In this document: positions 23,005 to 33,533 of the stretch, piece after piece
How positions within the stretch are numbered: position 1 is the first letter of the stretch
Layout of the letters: each line of letters starts with the position of its first letter
The notes under the pieces: generated by a model
Told to the model about the DNA's origin: nothing
The model's input: only the letters and a program-made list of their open reading frames with translations
Database searches by the model: none
DNA from: Winslowiella arboricola
Lineage (GTDB): Bacteria > Pseudomonadota > Gammaproteobacteria > Enterobacterales > Enterobacteriaceae
Reading direction: 5' to 3'
Assembly: GCF_025527015.1 (NCBI RefSeq)
Contig: NZ_JAODIM010000038.1
Location: 333,052-397,051, forward strand
DNA: 64,000 bases
Program-made: the position numbers and the translations under genes

Positions 23005-23010
23005 TTTATA

Positions 23011-23026
23011 CTGTATGAAAAACCAT
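23011..23026 (+). promoter_or_regulatory. LexA box 2 (recN), degenerate
   Basis: CTG-N10-CAT with the core TATGAAAAAC; one half-site base departs from CTG-N10-CAG. Confidence 0.55.
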
Positions 23027-23028
23027 AT

Positions 23029-23044
23029 CTGTGTATTCATACAG
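23029..23044 (+). promoter_or_regulatory. LexA box 3 (recN)
   Basis: CTG-N10-CAG with core TGTATTCATA, ending 10 nt before the recN ATG. E. coli recN also carries several LexA boxes. Confidence 0.8.
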
Positions 23045-23053
23045 GAAATAATT

Positions 23054-24715
23054 ATGCTGGCACAACTGACCATCAGTAACTTTGCTATCGTTCGCGAGCT
23101 GGAAATTGATTTTCAACGAGGCATGACGGCGATTACCGGCGAGACCGGTGCGGGTAAATCGATTGCTATCGACGCGCTTGGCCTCTGTCTCGGCGGTCGT
23201 GCCGAAGCAGATATGGTTCGCCAGGATGCGGCGCGCGCCGATATCTGCGCGCGTTTTGCGTTAAAAGACACCCCCTCCGCCCAGCGCTGGCTGGAACAGA
23301 ACCAACTGGACGACGGCAATGAATGTCTGCTACGTCGCGTTATCAGCAGTGATGGCCGTTCACGTGGTTTTATTAACGGTACTTCAGTTCCTCTCTCTCA
23401 GCTACGTGATTTAGGCCAGTTGCTGATTCAGATCCATGGTCAGCACGCCCATCAGTTGCTACTGAAACCCGACCACCAAAAACATCTGCTGGATGCGTAT
23501 GCCGATGAGAGCCAGCTGACTCAGGAGATGGCCGCAGGCTATCGCCTCTGGCACCACAGCTGTCGTGAACTGGCGCGCCATCAGCAACTGGCGCAGGAGC
23601 GTGAAGCGCGCAGTGAACTGCTGCAATATCAGCTGAAAGAGCTGAATGAATTTGCGCCGCAGCCTAATGAATTTGAAAGTATTGATGAAGAGTACAAGCG
23701 CTTAGCCAATAGCGGCCAGCTGCTATCTACCAGCCAGCAGGCTTTACAACTGCTGGCCGATGGCGACGACAGTAACCTGCAGAGTTTGTTATATCGCACA
23801 CGTCAGATGATGAGCGAGCTGATTACCATGGATGACAAACTGAGCGGCGTATTCAGCATGCTGGAAGAAGCCGCGATTCAGATCAGCGAAGCCAGCGACG
23901 AGTTACGTCACTATTGTGATCGGCTGGATCTCGATCCAAATCGCCTGTTTGAACTGGAACAGCGCCTGTCGCGCCAGATCAATCTGGCGCGCAAGCACCA
24001 TATCTCACCGGAAGAGCTGCCAGCCTTTCATCAGCAGTTGCTGGATGAACAGGAGCAGTTATCGCAGCAGGAAAGCGATCAGGAAACGCTGAGCAGTGCG
24101 GTCAATGCCCATTATCAGGCGGCGCTGGCCACCGCGCAGCAACTGCATCAGCGCCGCGCGCACTACGCCAGCGAGCTGAGCCAGTTAATCAGCACCAGTA
24201 TGCAGGCGCTGTCGATGCCGCACGGAAAACTGGCGATTGATGTTCAGTTCAACCCGGATCAGCTCACCGCCGATGGCGCCGACCGTATCGATTTTCGAGT
24301 CAGCACCAACCCGGGTCAGCCGTTGCAGGCGCTGGCGAAAGTGGCGTCTGGCGGCGAACTTTCCCGTATTGCACTGGCCATTCAGGTAATTACCGCGCAG
24401 AAGATGGATACACCGGCGCTGATTTTCGATGAAGTGGATGTCGGTATCAGTGGACCTACCGCTGCAGTGGTCGGCAAGATGCTGCGCCAGCTGGGTGAAT
24501 CAACCCAGGTAATGTGCGTGACCCACTTGCCACAGGTTGCCGGTTGCGGCCACTATCATTTCTATGTCAGTAAAGAAACTGATGGTGCAGTGACAGAAAC
24601 CCATATGCAGCCGCTGGATAAGCGTGCACGTCTGCAAGAACTGGCGCGATTACTGGGCGGAAGCGAGGTCACACGTAACACCCTGGCCAACGCAAAAGAG
24701 CTTTTAGCAGCGTGA
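23054..24715 (+). CDS. recN: DNA repair protein RecN
   Basis: RecN is an SMC-like ATPase that holds DNA ends and sister chromatids together during double-strand-break repair. The 553-residue protein, the E. coli length, has the Walker A GETGAGKS (29-36), a central coiled coil, the ABC signature [13 protein letters not shown] and Walker [16 protein letters not shown] 23054 ([13 protein letters not shown]) has AGGA 9 nt upstream. Three LexA boxes indicate SOS induction. Confidence 0.97.
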   Translation: MLAQLTISNFAIVRELEIDFQRGMTAITGETGAGKSIAIDALGLCLGGRAEADMVRQDAARADICARFALKDTPSAQRWLEQNQLDDGNECLLRRVISSDGRSRGFINGTSVPLSQLRDLGQLLIQIHGQHAHQLLLKPDHQKHLLDAYADESQLTQEMAAGYRLWHHSCRELARHQQLAQEREARSELLQYQLKELNEFAPQPNEFESIDEEYKRLANSGQLLSTSQQALQLLADGDDSNLQSLLYRTRQMMSELITMDDKLSGVFSMLEEAAIQISEASDELRHYCDRLDLDPNRLFELEQRLSRQINLARKHHISPEELPAFHQQLLDEQEQLSQQESDQETLSSAVNAHYQAALATAQQLHQRRAHYASELSQLISTSMQALSMPHGKLAIDVQFNPDQLTADGADRIDFRVSTNPGQPLQALAKVASGGELSRIALAIQVITAQKMDTPALIFDEVDVGISGPTAAVVGKMLRQLGESTQVMCVTHLPQVAGCGHYHFYVSKETDGAVTETHMQPLDKRARLQELARLLGGSEVTRNTLANAKELLAA

Positions 24716-24958
24716 TCCAGCACTTTTTTACATTCCTGTGGTCATATGCTTGCTCTGTAAAGGTTTCAAACTGCGGTAAGGTTGATTATCATCGGCAGTT
24801 GTTGCCATCGCCGCGGGCAGTTTGGCATGGCCAGCACAATTCGTCGCAGGGAGCCCGGCTCTTCTTATCGATGTGCGCAACCAGAGCTTAAAAAAGGCTT
24901 AGTGACCCGGGTGAAGTCGCCTCATACAAGGCGTCGAGCCCCAATAAGGAATCAATTA

Positions 24959-25306
24959 ATGCGCTGTAAAACGCTGACTGCTGCTGCAGTGGTACTTCTT
25001 ATGATGACCGCTGGCTGTTCCACTCTGGAGCGAGTGGTTTACCGTCCAGACATCAACCAGGGCAACTACCTGGTGGCTAACGATGTGGCAAAAATTCATA
25101 CCGGTATGACGCAACAACAGGTTGCTTACACGCTGGGTACACCGATGATGCACGATCCGTTTGGTAACAACACCTGGTACTACGTGTTCCGTGAACAACC
25201 GGGCCATGAGCCGGTGAAACAGCAAACGCTGACGCTGACTTTCGACAGCAACGGCACGCTGACCAACATCGATAACAAGCCTAAGCTCACTACCACGAAA
25301 AAGTGA
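24959..25306 (+). CDS. bamE: Outer membrane assembly lipoprotein BamE
   Basis: BamE (SmpA) is a lipoprotein subunit of the BAM complex that inserts beta-barrel proteins. The 115-residue precursor has a lipobox ending MMTAGC, so lipidation is expected at C20, and the SmpA/OmlA fold with [11 protein letters not shown] and [12 protein letters not shown] precedes the ATG. The frame is open 177 nt further upstream but without conservation. A bidirectional terminator follows. Confidence 0.96.
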   Translation: MRCKTLTAAAVVLLMMTAGCSTLERVVYRPDINQGNYLVANDVAKIHTGMTQQQVAYTLGTPMMHDPFGNNTWYYVFREQPGHEPVKQQTLTLTFDSNGTLTNIDNKPKLTTTKK

Positions 25307-25324
25307 GTGTGAACTGCAGGTATA

Positions 25325-25357
25325 AAAAAGGCGCTCAACCGGCGCCTTTATTTTTTT
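25325..25357. terminator. Bidirectional terminator between bamE and ratB
   Basis: AAAGGCGC pairs with GCGCCTTT around a 7-nt loop, followed by ATTTTTTT; on the other strand an A-rich flank gives a T tract too. It overlaps the ratB stop. Confidence 0.85.
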
Positions 25358-25635
25358 GCAGCACGTTCTGCCCGCTGACGGCGTAGCTCTTTGGGGTCAG
25401 CAATCAACGGACGGTAGATCTCCACGCGATCGCCATCATGCACTTCGTCAGCCAGCTTTACCGGACGACTAAATACCCCAACTTTGTTTTCATCAAGATC
25501 GATTTCGCGGCGCAGCTCAAGAATACCTGACGCTTTGATGGTCTGCTCAACGGTACTGCCTTCAGCCAGTTTTACACTGAGCAGATACTGTTTATGCGGC
25601 AATGCATACACCACTTCCACGGCAATATCAGGCAC
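25348..25635 (-). CDS. ratB: RnfH/RatB family ubiquitin-like protein
   Basis: RatB (YfjF) is a small beta-grasp protein of the RnfH family; its biochemical role is unclear. The 95-residue protein starts at GTG 25635 ([17 protein letters not shown]), with GAGGT 5-9 nt upstream, and contains [20 protein letters not shown], the most conserved part. Its start overlaps the ratA stop by 8 nt, so the two are coupled. The frame extends far upstream inside ratA but that is not the gene. Confidence 0.93.
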   Translation of the reverse strand: MPDIAVEVVYALPHKQYLLSVKLAEGSTVEQTIKASGILELRREIDLDENKVGVFSRPVKLADEVHDGDRVEIYRPLIADPKELRRQRAERAAKK

Positions 25636-26062
25636 GATAGACCTCTTTTGCCCGCAGGGTAAAGGCCTGCACCATGCTGCTGGCCAGTTCTTTAAATATG
25701 CGGCCAAAAGCCAGCTCGACCAGCATATTGGTGAACTCAAAATCAAGATTCAGTTCAACTTTACAAGCTTCTTCGCTAAGCGGGGTGAAATGCCAGCCAC
25801 CGGTTAACTTACGAAACGGCCCATCAACCAGTTGCATATGAATACTTTGATTGTCGGTCAACGTATTGCGGGTAACAAACGTCTTACTGATGCCCGCTTT
25901 AGAAACATCGACCGATGCTGTCATCTGATTTTCCGCGAACTCCAGTACGCGGCTGCCGGTACAACCTGGCAGAAACTCGGGATACGCGTCGACATCGTTC
26001 ACTAACTGATACATCTGTTCGGCGCTGTAGGGCACAAGCGCTGAACGGCTAATCTGGGCCAT
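25628..26062 (-). CDS. ratA: RatA/START-domain (Coq10-like) protein
   Basis: RatA (YfjG) belongs to the START/Coq10 family. It has been reported as a toxin blocking 70S ribosome formation, while homologues bind ubiquinone. The 144-residue protein has [20 protein letters not shown] and the conserved [15 protein letters not shown]. It starts at ATG 26062 and lacks the short N-terminal extension annotated for E. coli. Couples with ratB and is divergent from smpB. Confidence 0.94.
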   Translation of the reverse strand: MAQISRSALVPYSAEQMYQLVNDVDAYPEFLPGCTGSRVLEFAENQMTASVDVSKAGISKTFVTRNTLTDNQSIHMQLVDGPFRKLTGGWHFTPLSEEACKVELNLDFEFTNMLVELAFGRIFKELASSMVQAFTLRAKEVYRA

Positions 26063-26221
26063 ATCGATTCCTGTTATATCTCAAAACACATAAATAATAT
26101 CATCCCCGGCGATCAAACAAAATTCTCTGGCGGCAATGGCGTGCTAAAATAGCGCATTTCCCCGCCAGGTATTGGTCAGGGGATGCCATTATTCACTGCT
26201 TGATGTAGACTAAGCCGCACT

Positions 26222-26704
26222 ATGACAAAGAAAAAAGCACATAAACCCGGTTCCGCTACCATTGCCATGAACAAACGCGCCCGTCACGAATACTTCATTG
26301 AAGAAGAGTTCGAGGCAGGACTTTCGTTACAAGGATGGGAAGTAAAATCACTCCGCGCCGGTAAGGCTAACATCAGCGACAGCTATATCCTGCTGCGCGA
26401 TGGCGAGGCTTATCTGTTTGGCTCAACATTCCAGGCGCTAAGCGTGGCTTCGTCGCATGTCGTTTGCGATCCGACCCGTAGCCGTAAGCTGCTGCTGAAA
26501 AAGCGCGAACTGGATTCACTGTACGGTCGTGCCAATCGCGATGGTTACACCATTGTGGCACTGTCCATGTACTGGAAAAATGCCTGGGCCAAACTGAAAA
26601 TCGGCGTGGCGAAAGGTAAGAAAGAGCACGACAAACGCGATAGCGTCAAAGATCGCGAATGGCAGCAAGACAAAGCCCGTATCATGAAACATGCAAATCG
26701 CTAA
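26222..26704 (+). CDS. smpB: SsrA-binding protein SmpB
   Basis: SmpB delivers tmRNA to stalled ribosomes. The 160-residue protein has the OB-fold core ([24 protein letters not shown]) and the basic C-terminal tail ([24 protein letters not shown]) that mimics a codon-anticodon in the empty A site. It lies 49 bp upstream of ssrA, its RNA partner, which is the standard pairing. Confidence 0.97.
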   Translation: MTKKKAHKPGSATIAMNKRARHEYFIEEEFEAGLSLQGWEVKSLRAGKANISDSYILLRDGEAYLFGSTFQALSVASSHVVCDPTRSRKLLLKKRELDSLYGRANRDGYTIVALSMYWKNAWAKLKIGVAKGKKEHDKRDSVKDREWQQDKARIMKHANR

Positions 26705-26753
26705 GCTACTGGCATAGCGCAGGGTTTTTCTGATATACTGCTTAACAGTACTT

Positions 26754-27133
26754 GGGGCTGATTCTGGACTCGACGGGATTGTGTAGCCTTAGGAGCATGC
26801 CGAGGGACGGTTTGCCTCGTAAAAAGCCGTAAAAAAATAGTCGCAAACGACGAAAACTTTGCACCTGCTGCTTTAGCAGCGTAATCAGCCTAAGAAACTG
26901 AAGGTGTCCTCTCTCCCTAGCCTCCGCTCTTAGGACGGGGATCAAGAGAGGTCAAACCCAAAAGAGATCGCGTGGATACCTTGCCTGGGGTTGAAGCGTT
27001 AAATCCAATCAGGCTAGTTTGTTAGTGGCGTGTCCATCCGCAGCTGACCGGCGAATGTAAAGATTGGACTAAGCATGTAGTGCCGACGGTGTAGTAATTT
27101 CGGACGCGGGTTCAACTCCCGCCAGCTCCACCA
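26754..27133 (+). ncRNA. ssrA: Transfer-messenger RNA (tmRNA)
   Basis: The RNA begins GGGGCUGAUUCUGGACUCGACGGG and ends in the acceptor-like GGUUCAACUCCCGCC...CUCCACCA, with the TΨC arm and CCA encoded. The tag reading frame starts at the resume codon GCA and encodes ANDENFAPAALAA before a TAA, so the tag is 13 residues rather than the 10-residue ANDENYALAA of E. coli, but it keeps the ClpX/SspB contacts AND and the terminal LAA. Length is about 380 nt. tmRNA frees stalled ribosomes and marks the products for proteolysis. Confidence 0.97.
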
Positions 27134-27176
27134 AAATTCTTCAGCGGCGATACCAGAATCGTCCGCAGAAGTCCTG

Positions 27177-27212
27177 AAAGCCCGCACGGCGCAAGCCCTG
27201 CGGGCTTTTTTG
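27177..27212 (+). terminator. Terminator after ssrA
   Basis: AGCCCGCA pairs with TGCGGGCT over a 12-nt loop and is followed by TTTTT. Confidence 0.9.
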
Positions 27213-27364
27213 TATCTTTAGTCTTACGGGACGATTCACCTGAATCCAGTGATTGCTGGCAGGCGAATGGGTAATTAAAATTTTATTCAGACTCTGCCAT
27301 TTTTTCCAGTACCGCCGTCTTTGTTATTGATACGAAAAGCGGCTGAAATAAGGTATAAAGCCGC

Positions 27365-28219
27365 ATGAAAATCCCAAACAGAATCCAGCCTCTGGTCGAT
27401 GATGGCCTGATAGACGAAGTGCTTCAACGACTGAAAAGCGGCAAAGAAGCCGATGTTTACACCGTTTTATGCGGTGACAAGATCCATTGCGCCAAGGTTT
27501 ACAAGGAAGCAACACAACGTAGCTTTAAGCAGGCTGTGCAGTACCAGGAAGGGCGCAAAGTCCGCAATAGTCGTAATACCCGTGCGATGCAAAAAGGCTC
27601 AAAATTCGGACGCAAGCAACAAGAAGAGTCCTGGCAAATGGCGGAGGTCGATGCGCTGTTCCGTCTGGCTAATGCCGGGGTTCGCGTACCCCAGCCCTAT
27701 ATTTGCATTGACGGTGTGTTATTGATGGAGCTGGTCACTGATGCTGAAGGTGCGGTTGCGCCACGCCTCAGCGATGTGACCCTGACGGAAGAAATCGCAG
27801 TGGCTGATTTCGCTACAATGATCCGCAATATCGTACGCATGTTGTGTGCTGGTATTGTACATGGTGATTTATCGGAGTTTAACGTGCTGCTTGATGCGCA
27901 AGGACCGGTAATTATCGACTTGCCACAAGCTGTCGATGCCGCTGCGAACAACCTTGCTGAATCGATGTTTGAACGTGATGTGAATAATATCACCGCTTAC
28001 TATGGTCAGTTCGCCCCGCAACTATTGCAAACCCGTTATGCGAAAGAAATCTGGATGTTGTATGAAGACGGAAAATTAACGCCAGAAACACCGCTAACCG
28101 GTCTGTTCGTCGAAGAGTCTCATGAAGTGGATGTGGATTCTCTGATGGATGAAATCATTGCAGCCGAAGATGAATTTTACGAACGCCAGCGGGCAGCCAA
28201 AGAGCGCGACGATGAATAA
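27365..28219 (+). CDS. RIO1-family serine protein kinase
   Basis: The 284-residue protein has the RIO kinase core: GKEADVYTVLCGDKIHCAKVYKE with the ATP-binding lysine K44, the catalytic loop HGDLSEFNVL (D168) and the metal-binding IIDLPQ (D185, in place of DFG). The middle contains the flexible RIO segment KVRNSRNTRAMQKGSKFGRK. RIO kinases in bacteria are poorly characterised; the substrate is unknown. The tail is very acidic. It is the first gene downstream of ssrA, followed by a 10-bp stem without a T tract. Confidence 0.92.
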   Translation: MKIPNRIQPLVDDGLIDEVLQRLKSGKEADVYTVLCGDKIHCAKVYKEATQRSFKQAVQYQEGRKVRNSRNTRAMQKGSKFGRKQQEESWQMAEVDALFRLANAGVRVPQPYICIDGVLLMELVTDAEGAVAPRLSDVTLTEEIAVADFATMIRNIVRMLCAGIVHGDLSEFNVLLDAQGPVIIDLPQAVDAAANNLAESMFERDVNNITAYYGQFAPQLLQTRYAKEIWMLYEDGKLTPETPLTGLFVEESHEVDVDSLMDEIIAAEDEFYERQRAAKERDDE

Positions 28220-28242
28220 TGATGGTGCACGCCGGCACTCCA

Positions 28243-28269
28243 GACACAGGCCCCAAAACGGCCTGTGTC
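28243..28269. terminator. Hairpin after the RIO kinase gene
   Basis: GACACAGGCC pairs perfectly with GGCCTGTGTC around CCAAAAC, between the converging RIO kinase and RidA-family genes. Confidence 0.6.
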
Positions 28270-28290
28270 ACCCGCTCTTTCATCCCGACC

Positions 28291-28698
28291 TTAAGCGCTA
28301 ACGGCATCCGCCGGTATACGGGCAATCACCTTAATTTCAAAATCAAAACCTGCCAGCCAGGTTACGCCGATAGCCGTCCAGTTCGGGTAAGGCGGCTGGC
28401 TGAACACCTCTTTTTTAACCTCCAATATCGTCGCAAACTGATTTTCCGGATCGGTATGGAATGATGTCACGTCAATGATATCGTCAAAAGTACAGCCTGC
28501 GGCCGCCAGCGTGGCTTTCAGGTTATCGAATGCAAGCCTGACCTGACGGGCAAAATCTGGCTCAGCGGAACCGTCACTACGGCTACCGACCTGACCGGAA
28601 ACAAACAGCAAATCCCCGGATCGAATGGCGGCAGAATAACCATGCTGTTCATACAGTGCATGGCGGTCTGCGGGAAATACAGCATCACGTTGCGTCAT
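28291..28698 (-). CDS. RidA/YjgF-family protein without the catalytic arginine
   Basis: The 135-residue protein has the Rid fold (GDLLFVSGQVGSRSDGS; VRLAFDNLKATLAAAGCTFDDIIDVTSF). Canonical RidA has an arginine in the segment CVEVARLPKD that binds the imine substrate's carboxylate; here the aligned segment reads AIGVTWLAGF, with W114 at that position. So it is unlikely to be an enamine/imine deaminase of the RidA type, and its reaction is unknown. It is divergent from a TetR gene with shared operators, which suggests it is the regulated target. ATG 28698 follows AAAGAGGACAACACG. Confidence 0.85.
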   Translation of the reverse strand: MTQRDAVFPADRHALYEQHGYSAAIRSGDLLFVSGQVGSRSDGSAEPDFARQVRLAFDNLKATLAAAGCTFDDIIDVTSFHTDPENQFATILEVKKEVFSQPPYPNWTAIGVTWLAGFDFEIKVIARIPADAVSA

Positions 28699-28759
28699 CG
28701 TGTTGTCCTCTTTATGGCAAAAAGTTCGATTGTGATTTCACTGGTTGCGTCGCAATTCG

Positions 28760-28827
28760 ATATACTCTGCGTATGTCAATTAAACTCATATACGCCACGC
28801 ATGTCAATTGAGATACGTAGTGTATAT
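28760..28827. promoter_or_regulatory. Three copies of an ATAC-N5-GTAT type operator
   Basis: Three 17-bp imperfect palindromes lie in the RidA/TetR divergent gap: ATATACTCTGCGTATGT (28760-28776), ATATACGCCACGCATGT (28788-28804) and AGATACGTAGTGTATAT (28811-28827). The shared pattern is RTAC-N5-GYAT. They flank the TetR start, which fits autoregulation; binding by this TetR is inferred. Confidence 0.6.
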
Positions 28828-28846
28828 GAAAAAGGAGAGCACAGTA

Positions 28847-29449
28847 GTGGTAAAACGTCGGGCTGAAACGATGGAAGAGAATCGTAAAAAATTGATCTCT
28901 GCGGGGCGTAAAGCCTTTGCTGACAAGGGATTCGCAGCCGCGTCGATGGATGAACTGACTGCACATGCAGGGCTAACCCGAGGAGCTCTTTATCACAATT
29001 TTGGTGATAAAAAAGGATTACTGGCTGCCGTCGTTGCTCAGGTTGATGGCGAGATGGCCGCTCGGGCGCAAGACGCTGCAGTCCGGTACGAAGATGGCTG
29101 GGAAAAACTGCTTGCTCAGGGGGCCGCTTACATCGAACTGGCTACCGACCCTGAAATTCAACGGATTGTACTGTTGGATGGACCGGCATTTCTCGGCGAT
29201 CCCTCGCAGTGGCCCAGTCAGAACGTCTGTCTGCATGAAACTAAACTGGCGCTTACCGCCCTCGCCTCCGACAATATTCTGCAGCCCGTCGATGTGGAAG
29301 CTGCAGCCCGGCTGCTCAATGGAGCTGCTCTCAATGCTGCCCAGTGGGTTGCCGCAAGTGCAGATCCGCAAACAACCTTACCAAAAGCGATTGCAGCGTT
29401 TAAATATCTGGCGGCAGGTATATTGAAGGTAAAACCGACGGCACTATAG
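28847..29449 (+). CDS. TetR-family regulator (partner of the RidA-type gene)
   Basis: A 200-residue regulator with an N-terminal TetR helix-turn-helix (RKKLISAGRKAFADKGFAAASMDELTAHAGLTRGALYHNFGDK split across ~12-54) and an all-helical C-terminal ligand domain. I choose GTG 28847 because AAGGAG lies 9 nt upstream; an ATG at 28826 would add seven residues and lacks a good site. It resembles regulators whose C-domain holds WEKLLAQGAAYIELATDPE, but I cannot name the ligand. It probably controls the divergent RidA-family gene. Confidence 0.85.
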   Translation: MVKRRAETMEENRKKLISAGRKAFADKGFAAASMDELTAHAGLTRGALYHNFGDKKGLLAAVVAQVDGEMAARAQDAAVRYEDGWEKLLAQGAAYIELATDPEIQRIVLLDGPAFLGDPSQWPSQNVCLHETKLALTALASDNILQPVDVEAAARLLNGAALNAAQWVAASADPQTTLPKAIAAFKYLAAGILKVKPTAL

Positions 29450-29869
29450 CGCGTATTACGGCAGGCTGAGGACTACACTATCAGCCTGTCACTGGTGCTT
29501 GCGATATCAAAATAGTATCGCCCTGACGACCAGACAACATTAAATTCATTCAGTAAACTTATGGCGTGCAGTGTTAATTTTATTGATACCACTGACTTAA
29601 ATAGCCGCGACCATAATGAGTACCTGTCGGGCATTTTTATAGCGAAATGCGATAATCAAACACGCCAGAAATTAAAAATAGCAATAAAATACGGGATAGA
29701 TCGCAGCCCTGATGTTGTCTGTGCCAGAAAAATAAATAACCAACCGGACGATGCAGTAATTACCAGCCGTGATTCTTTCCGTCCAGCTCCCTCGCAAAAC
29801 CAGAGACAGACCTCATTTTATTATCGATATCGGGAATAGTGTATGGACATCTTCCAAGAGGACATCACG
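29450..29869. other. Gap between TetR and EIIB genes
   Basis: 420 bp, AT-rich. It contains a weak hairpin just after the TetR gene (CAGGCTGA/TCAGCCTG, 29462-29488). A 92-codon frame at 29561-29839 has no ribosome-binding site, no recognisable motif and biased composition, so I do not call it a gene. AGAGGA near 29855 serves the EIIB start. Confidence 0.5.
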
Positions 29870-30183
29870 ATGAAAAGGTTACTGATATGTTGCATATATG
29901 GTAATACAGCGACTACGCTGGCAAAAAAATGCAAAAAGTGGCTAATGAGCGAGGTTATCAAATTCAGATAAGCGCAGTTGGCATTGATAACTTTGCCAGC
30001 GTAGCGCCGGCATTTGATTCCTTCCTGGTGGCCCCCCATATTCAATATAAAATGGCGGAGTTAAAAAGCGCCATCAAAGAAGGACAACCCATTGAGTTCA
30101 TTGAAGGCTACCTTTACGCTTATATTGATGCGGAAAAAATACTGACATTTGCTGTTGAGCATATGGCGGAACTCACCGCATAG
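29870..30183 (+). pseudogene. PTS lactose/cellobiose-type EIIB, -1 frameshifted at an A7 run
   Basis: Starting at ATG 29870 (with AGAGGA about 9 nt upstream) the frame encodes MKRLLICCIYGNTATTLAKK, with the phosphoryl-accepting cysteine C8 in CIYGNT, then shifts. The remainder continues in the next frame from 29929 (MQKVANERGYQIQIS... to HMAELTA at 30183) with the EIIB element LVAPHIQYKM. Without the shift the product would have about 104 residues, the family size. The junction is GCAAAAAAATGC, an A-AAA-AAA heptamer at 29923-29929. Slippage back by one base there gives exactly the conserved sequence. It may be a decayed gene, a slippage-dependent gene or a sequencing error. Confidence 0.75.
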
Positions 30184-30204
30184 ATCTGATTAACACCGCA
30201 GCGG

Positions 30205-30232
30205 AACAATGGCATCAACAGATGCCATTGTT
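30205..30232. terminator. Terminator between EIIB and the 6-phospho-beta-glucosidase gene
   Basis: AACAATGGCATC-AACA-GATGCCATTGTT is a perfect 12-bp stem between converging genes, followed by ATAT rather than T. Confidence 0.65.
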
Positions 30233-30245
30233 ATATACGCGCCAG

Positions 30246-31967
<1,722 letters not shown>

Positions 31968-32303
31968 ATGAATCTCATCTATATACAACTTTTTATCGCC
32001 ATCCTGTTTGAAGTGGTCGGTACTACATTACTTAAGTACTCAGAGGGGTTTACCCGTCCCGCTTATGGCGTCGCTACGCTGGCATGTTATGCCGTCGCGT
32101 TCTACTGCCTGTCGCTGACGTTGCAACATATCCCGACTGGTATCGCTTACGCTATCTGGTCAGGCGTCGGTATTGTGCTGATTTCGCTGGCAGCCTGGTT
32201 ATTACAGGGGCAGAGAATTGATTTTGCGGGCATTATTGGTCTGGCTTTTATTATTATCGGCGTAATTATCGTCAATGTATTCTCTAAGACCATTCCGCAC
32301 TAA
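31968..32303 (+). CDS. Small multidrug resistance (SMR) efflux protein
   Basis: A 111-residue four-helix inner-membrane protein of the EmrE/QacE type that exports cationic drugs in exchange for protons. The essential membrane glutamate is present (E15 in LFEVVGTTLLK), as are the helix 3 motif IAYAIWSGVGIVLI and conserved tryptophan. The start is ATG 31968. It stands alone, between AT-rich gaps, in the variable region; EmrE-type function is inferred from family. Confidence 0.93.
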   Translation: MNLIYIQLFIAILFEVVGTTLLKYSEGFTRPAYGVATLACYAVAFYCLSLTLQHIPTGIAYAIWSGVGIVLISLAAWLLQGQRIDFAGIIGLAFIIIGVIIVNVFSKTIPH

Positions 32304-32957
32304 GCCGACGCGCGCGAATTAATCTTTGCGGCTATCTGCAGCATTCAGCGTCGCAAGCACCGCCTGAACATATCGTAATTCATTGATTAAGAAAGTAAAT
32401 TTAATTATACCGGGCGTCCCTTCCCTGCATTGCAGGGGCTGGATCCTGTGCTGGTCGTCTGTGAGATCCTGTTCCCGCCACAGCGTCTGGGCTACGCCAT
32501 TGTACCCGCTCCGCTGGTTGGCACTTTTTGTGGCGCCAGACTACTGATGGACCATCACCCGCCGATCGACGCGAGGTGATCATTAATGCCATTAACCGCA
32601 CTCTTCCACCGCAACTTCTGCTGGCGATACTCGCTGCACATCGGGGAACGTAACCATCAGGACGGCAAGACAAACCCTGAGGGTAAATTGCAACCCGAGT
32701 AATTATTACCTAATAAAATTCCGACGATACATTTTATGTTTGATGCGCTTTATTAAAAATTAATACAACAGTATTAAAATTGAAAGACAGCATGCAATTC
32801 TGCCATGAGCGGAAAATATAACACCAAAATAACAAAACAATCCTCAGTGGATTGAGAATTATATTTATATTGAAACTCATTACCGATCAGCATTATTTGA
32901 AAAAATTAACATTCATGCTACCCTTTAGCAAAATCAATATTTATTAAAGTGTTAAAC
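32304..32957. other. Gap with gene remnant between SMR and TetR
   Basis: 654 bp. The first part holds the MocR remnant described separately; 32700-32950 is AT-rich promoter-like sequence without a gene. A 90-codon minus-strand frame across the remnant (32401-32673) is antisense and not supported. Confidence 0.5.
32440..32655 (+). pseudogene. Remnant of a MocR/PdxR-type GntR-aminotransferase regulator
   Basis: The plus strand reads EILFPPQRLGYAIVPAPLVG and then LLMDHHPP (32467-32580), the conserved segment near the PLP lysine of MocR regulators, followed after a jump of frame by REVIINAINRTLPPQL (to a TAA at about 32654), the next segment of the same family. Stops and frame jumps break it and both ends are missing. 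A decayed PdxR/MocR gene is a good inference. Confidence 0.6.
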
Positions 32958-33533
32958 ATGTCGAAAAAAAAAGAGACTATCATCAACACCGCCACCACCT
33001 TATTTAACCGGGAGGGATTTCACTCGGTAGGCGTGGATAAAATAGCCGCTGCCGCCGGCGTATCTAAATTAACACTCTACCGCAACTTCCCCTCTAAAGA
33101 ACGGCTTATCATTGAGGTACTTCACCGGTGCAAAGAAGATTTCCTGAACGACATCCGTCTCATTACGGAAAATCAGCCAACGCCTAAGGATAAGCTATTT
33201 TCTTTTTTTAACTATTATCATTACTGGTTTAAGAGCGTTAATTTCCGCGGCTGTATGCTGAGCCACTCGGTTGCGGAGTTGGGTTATAAATCCAATGCGA
33301 TTATCGAAATGAACCAAAGCATGAAGAACAGTCTGATCCAGATATTATTGACGATACTATATCCCGTAGTAAAAGGTGAAAGAGCACAACGTATTGCTTA
33401 TACCTTTATCATATTAGTTGATGGCTCAATTAGCGCCGAACTCACGTGGCGCCATCAGAATGAATACTCCCCTGCGTTAATTGCCTGGTCAACGGCGAAG
33501 ACTATTCTGGAGTCTGAAGGGATCCCCCTTTAG
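32958..33533 (+). CDS. TetR-family regulator
   Basis: A 191-residue regulator with an N-terminal TetR HTH (KIAAAAGVSKLTLYRNFPSKE; about 22-46) and a C-terminal domain containing GCMLSHSVAELGYKS. I use ATG 32958 (MSKKKETIINTA); a GTG nine nt upstream is possible. Codon use is more AT-rich than in the core genes, suggesting acquisition. Its target is not clear: the neighbour upstream is the MocR remnant, downstream an empty AT-rich stretch. Confidence 0.88.
   Translation: MSKKKETIINTATTLFNREGFHSVGVDKIAAAAGVSKLTLYRNFPSKERLIIEVLHRCKEDFLNDIRLITENQPTPKDKLFSFFNYYHYWFKSVNFRGCMLSHSVAELGYKSNAIIEMNQSMKNSLIQILLTILYPVVKGERAQRIAYTFIILVDGSISAELTWRHQNEYSPALIAWSTAKTILESEGIPL

Noticed and set aside
27100..27133. 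Possible phage attachment site at the ssrA 3' end
   Set aside because: No second copy of the ssrA end and no integrase were found in the window, so an intact integrated element is not supported.
32401..32673. A 90-codon minus-strand frame
   Set aside because: It is antisense to the MocR remnant and has no ribosome-binding site or motif.
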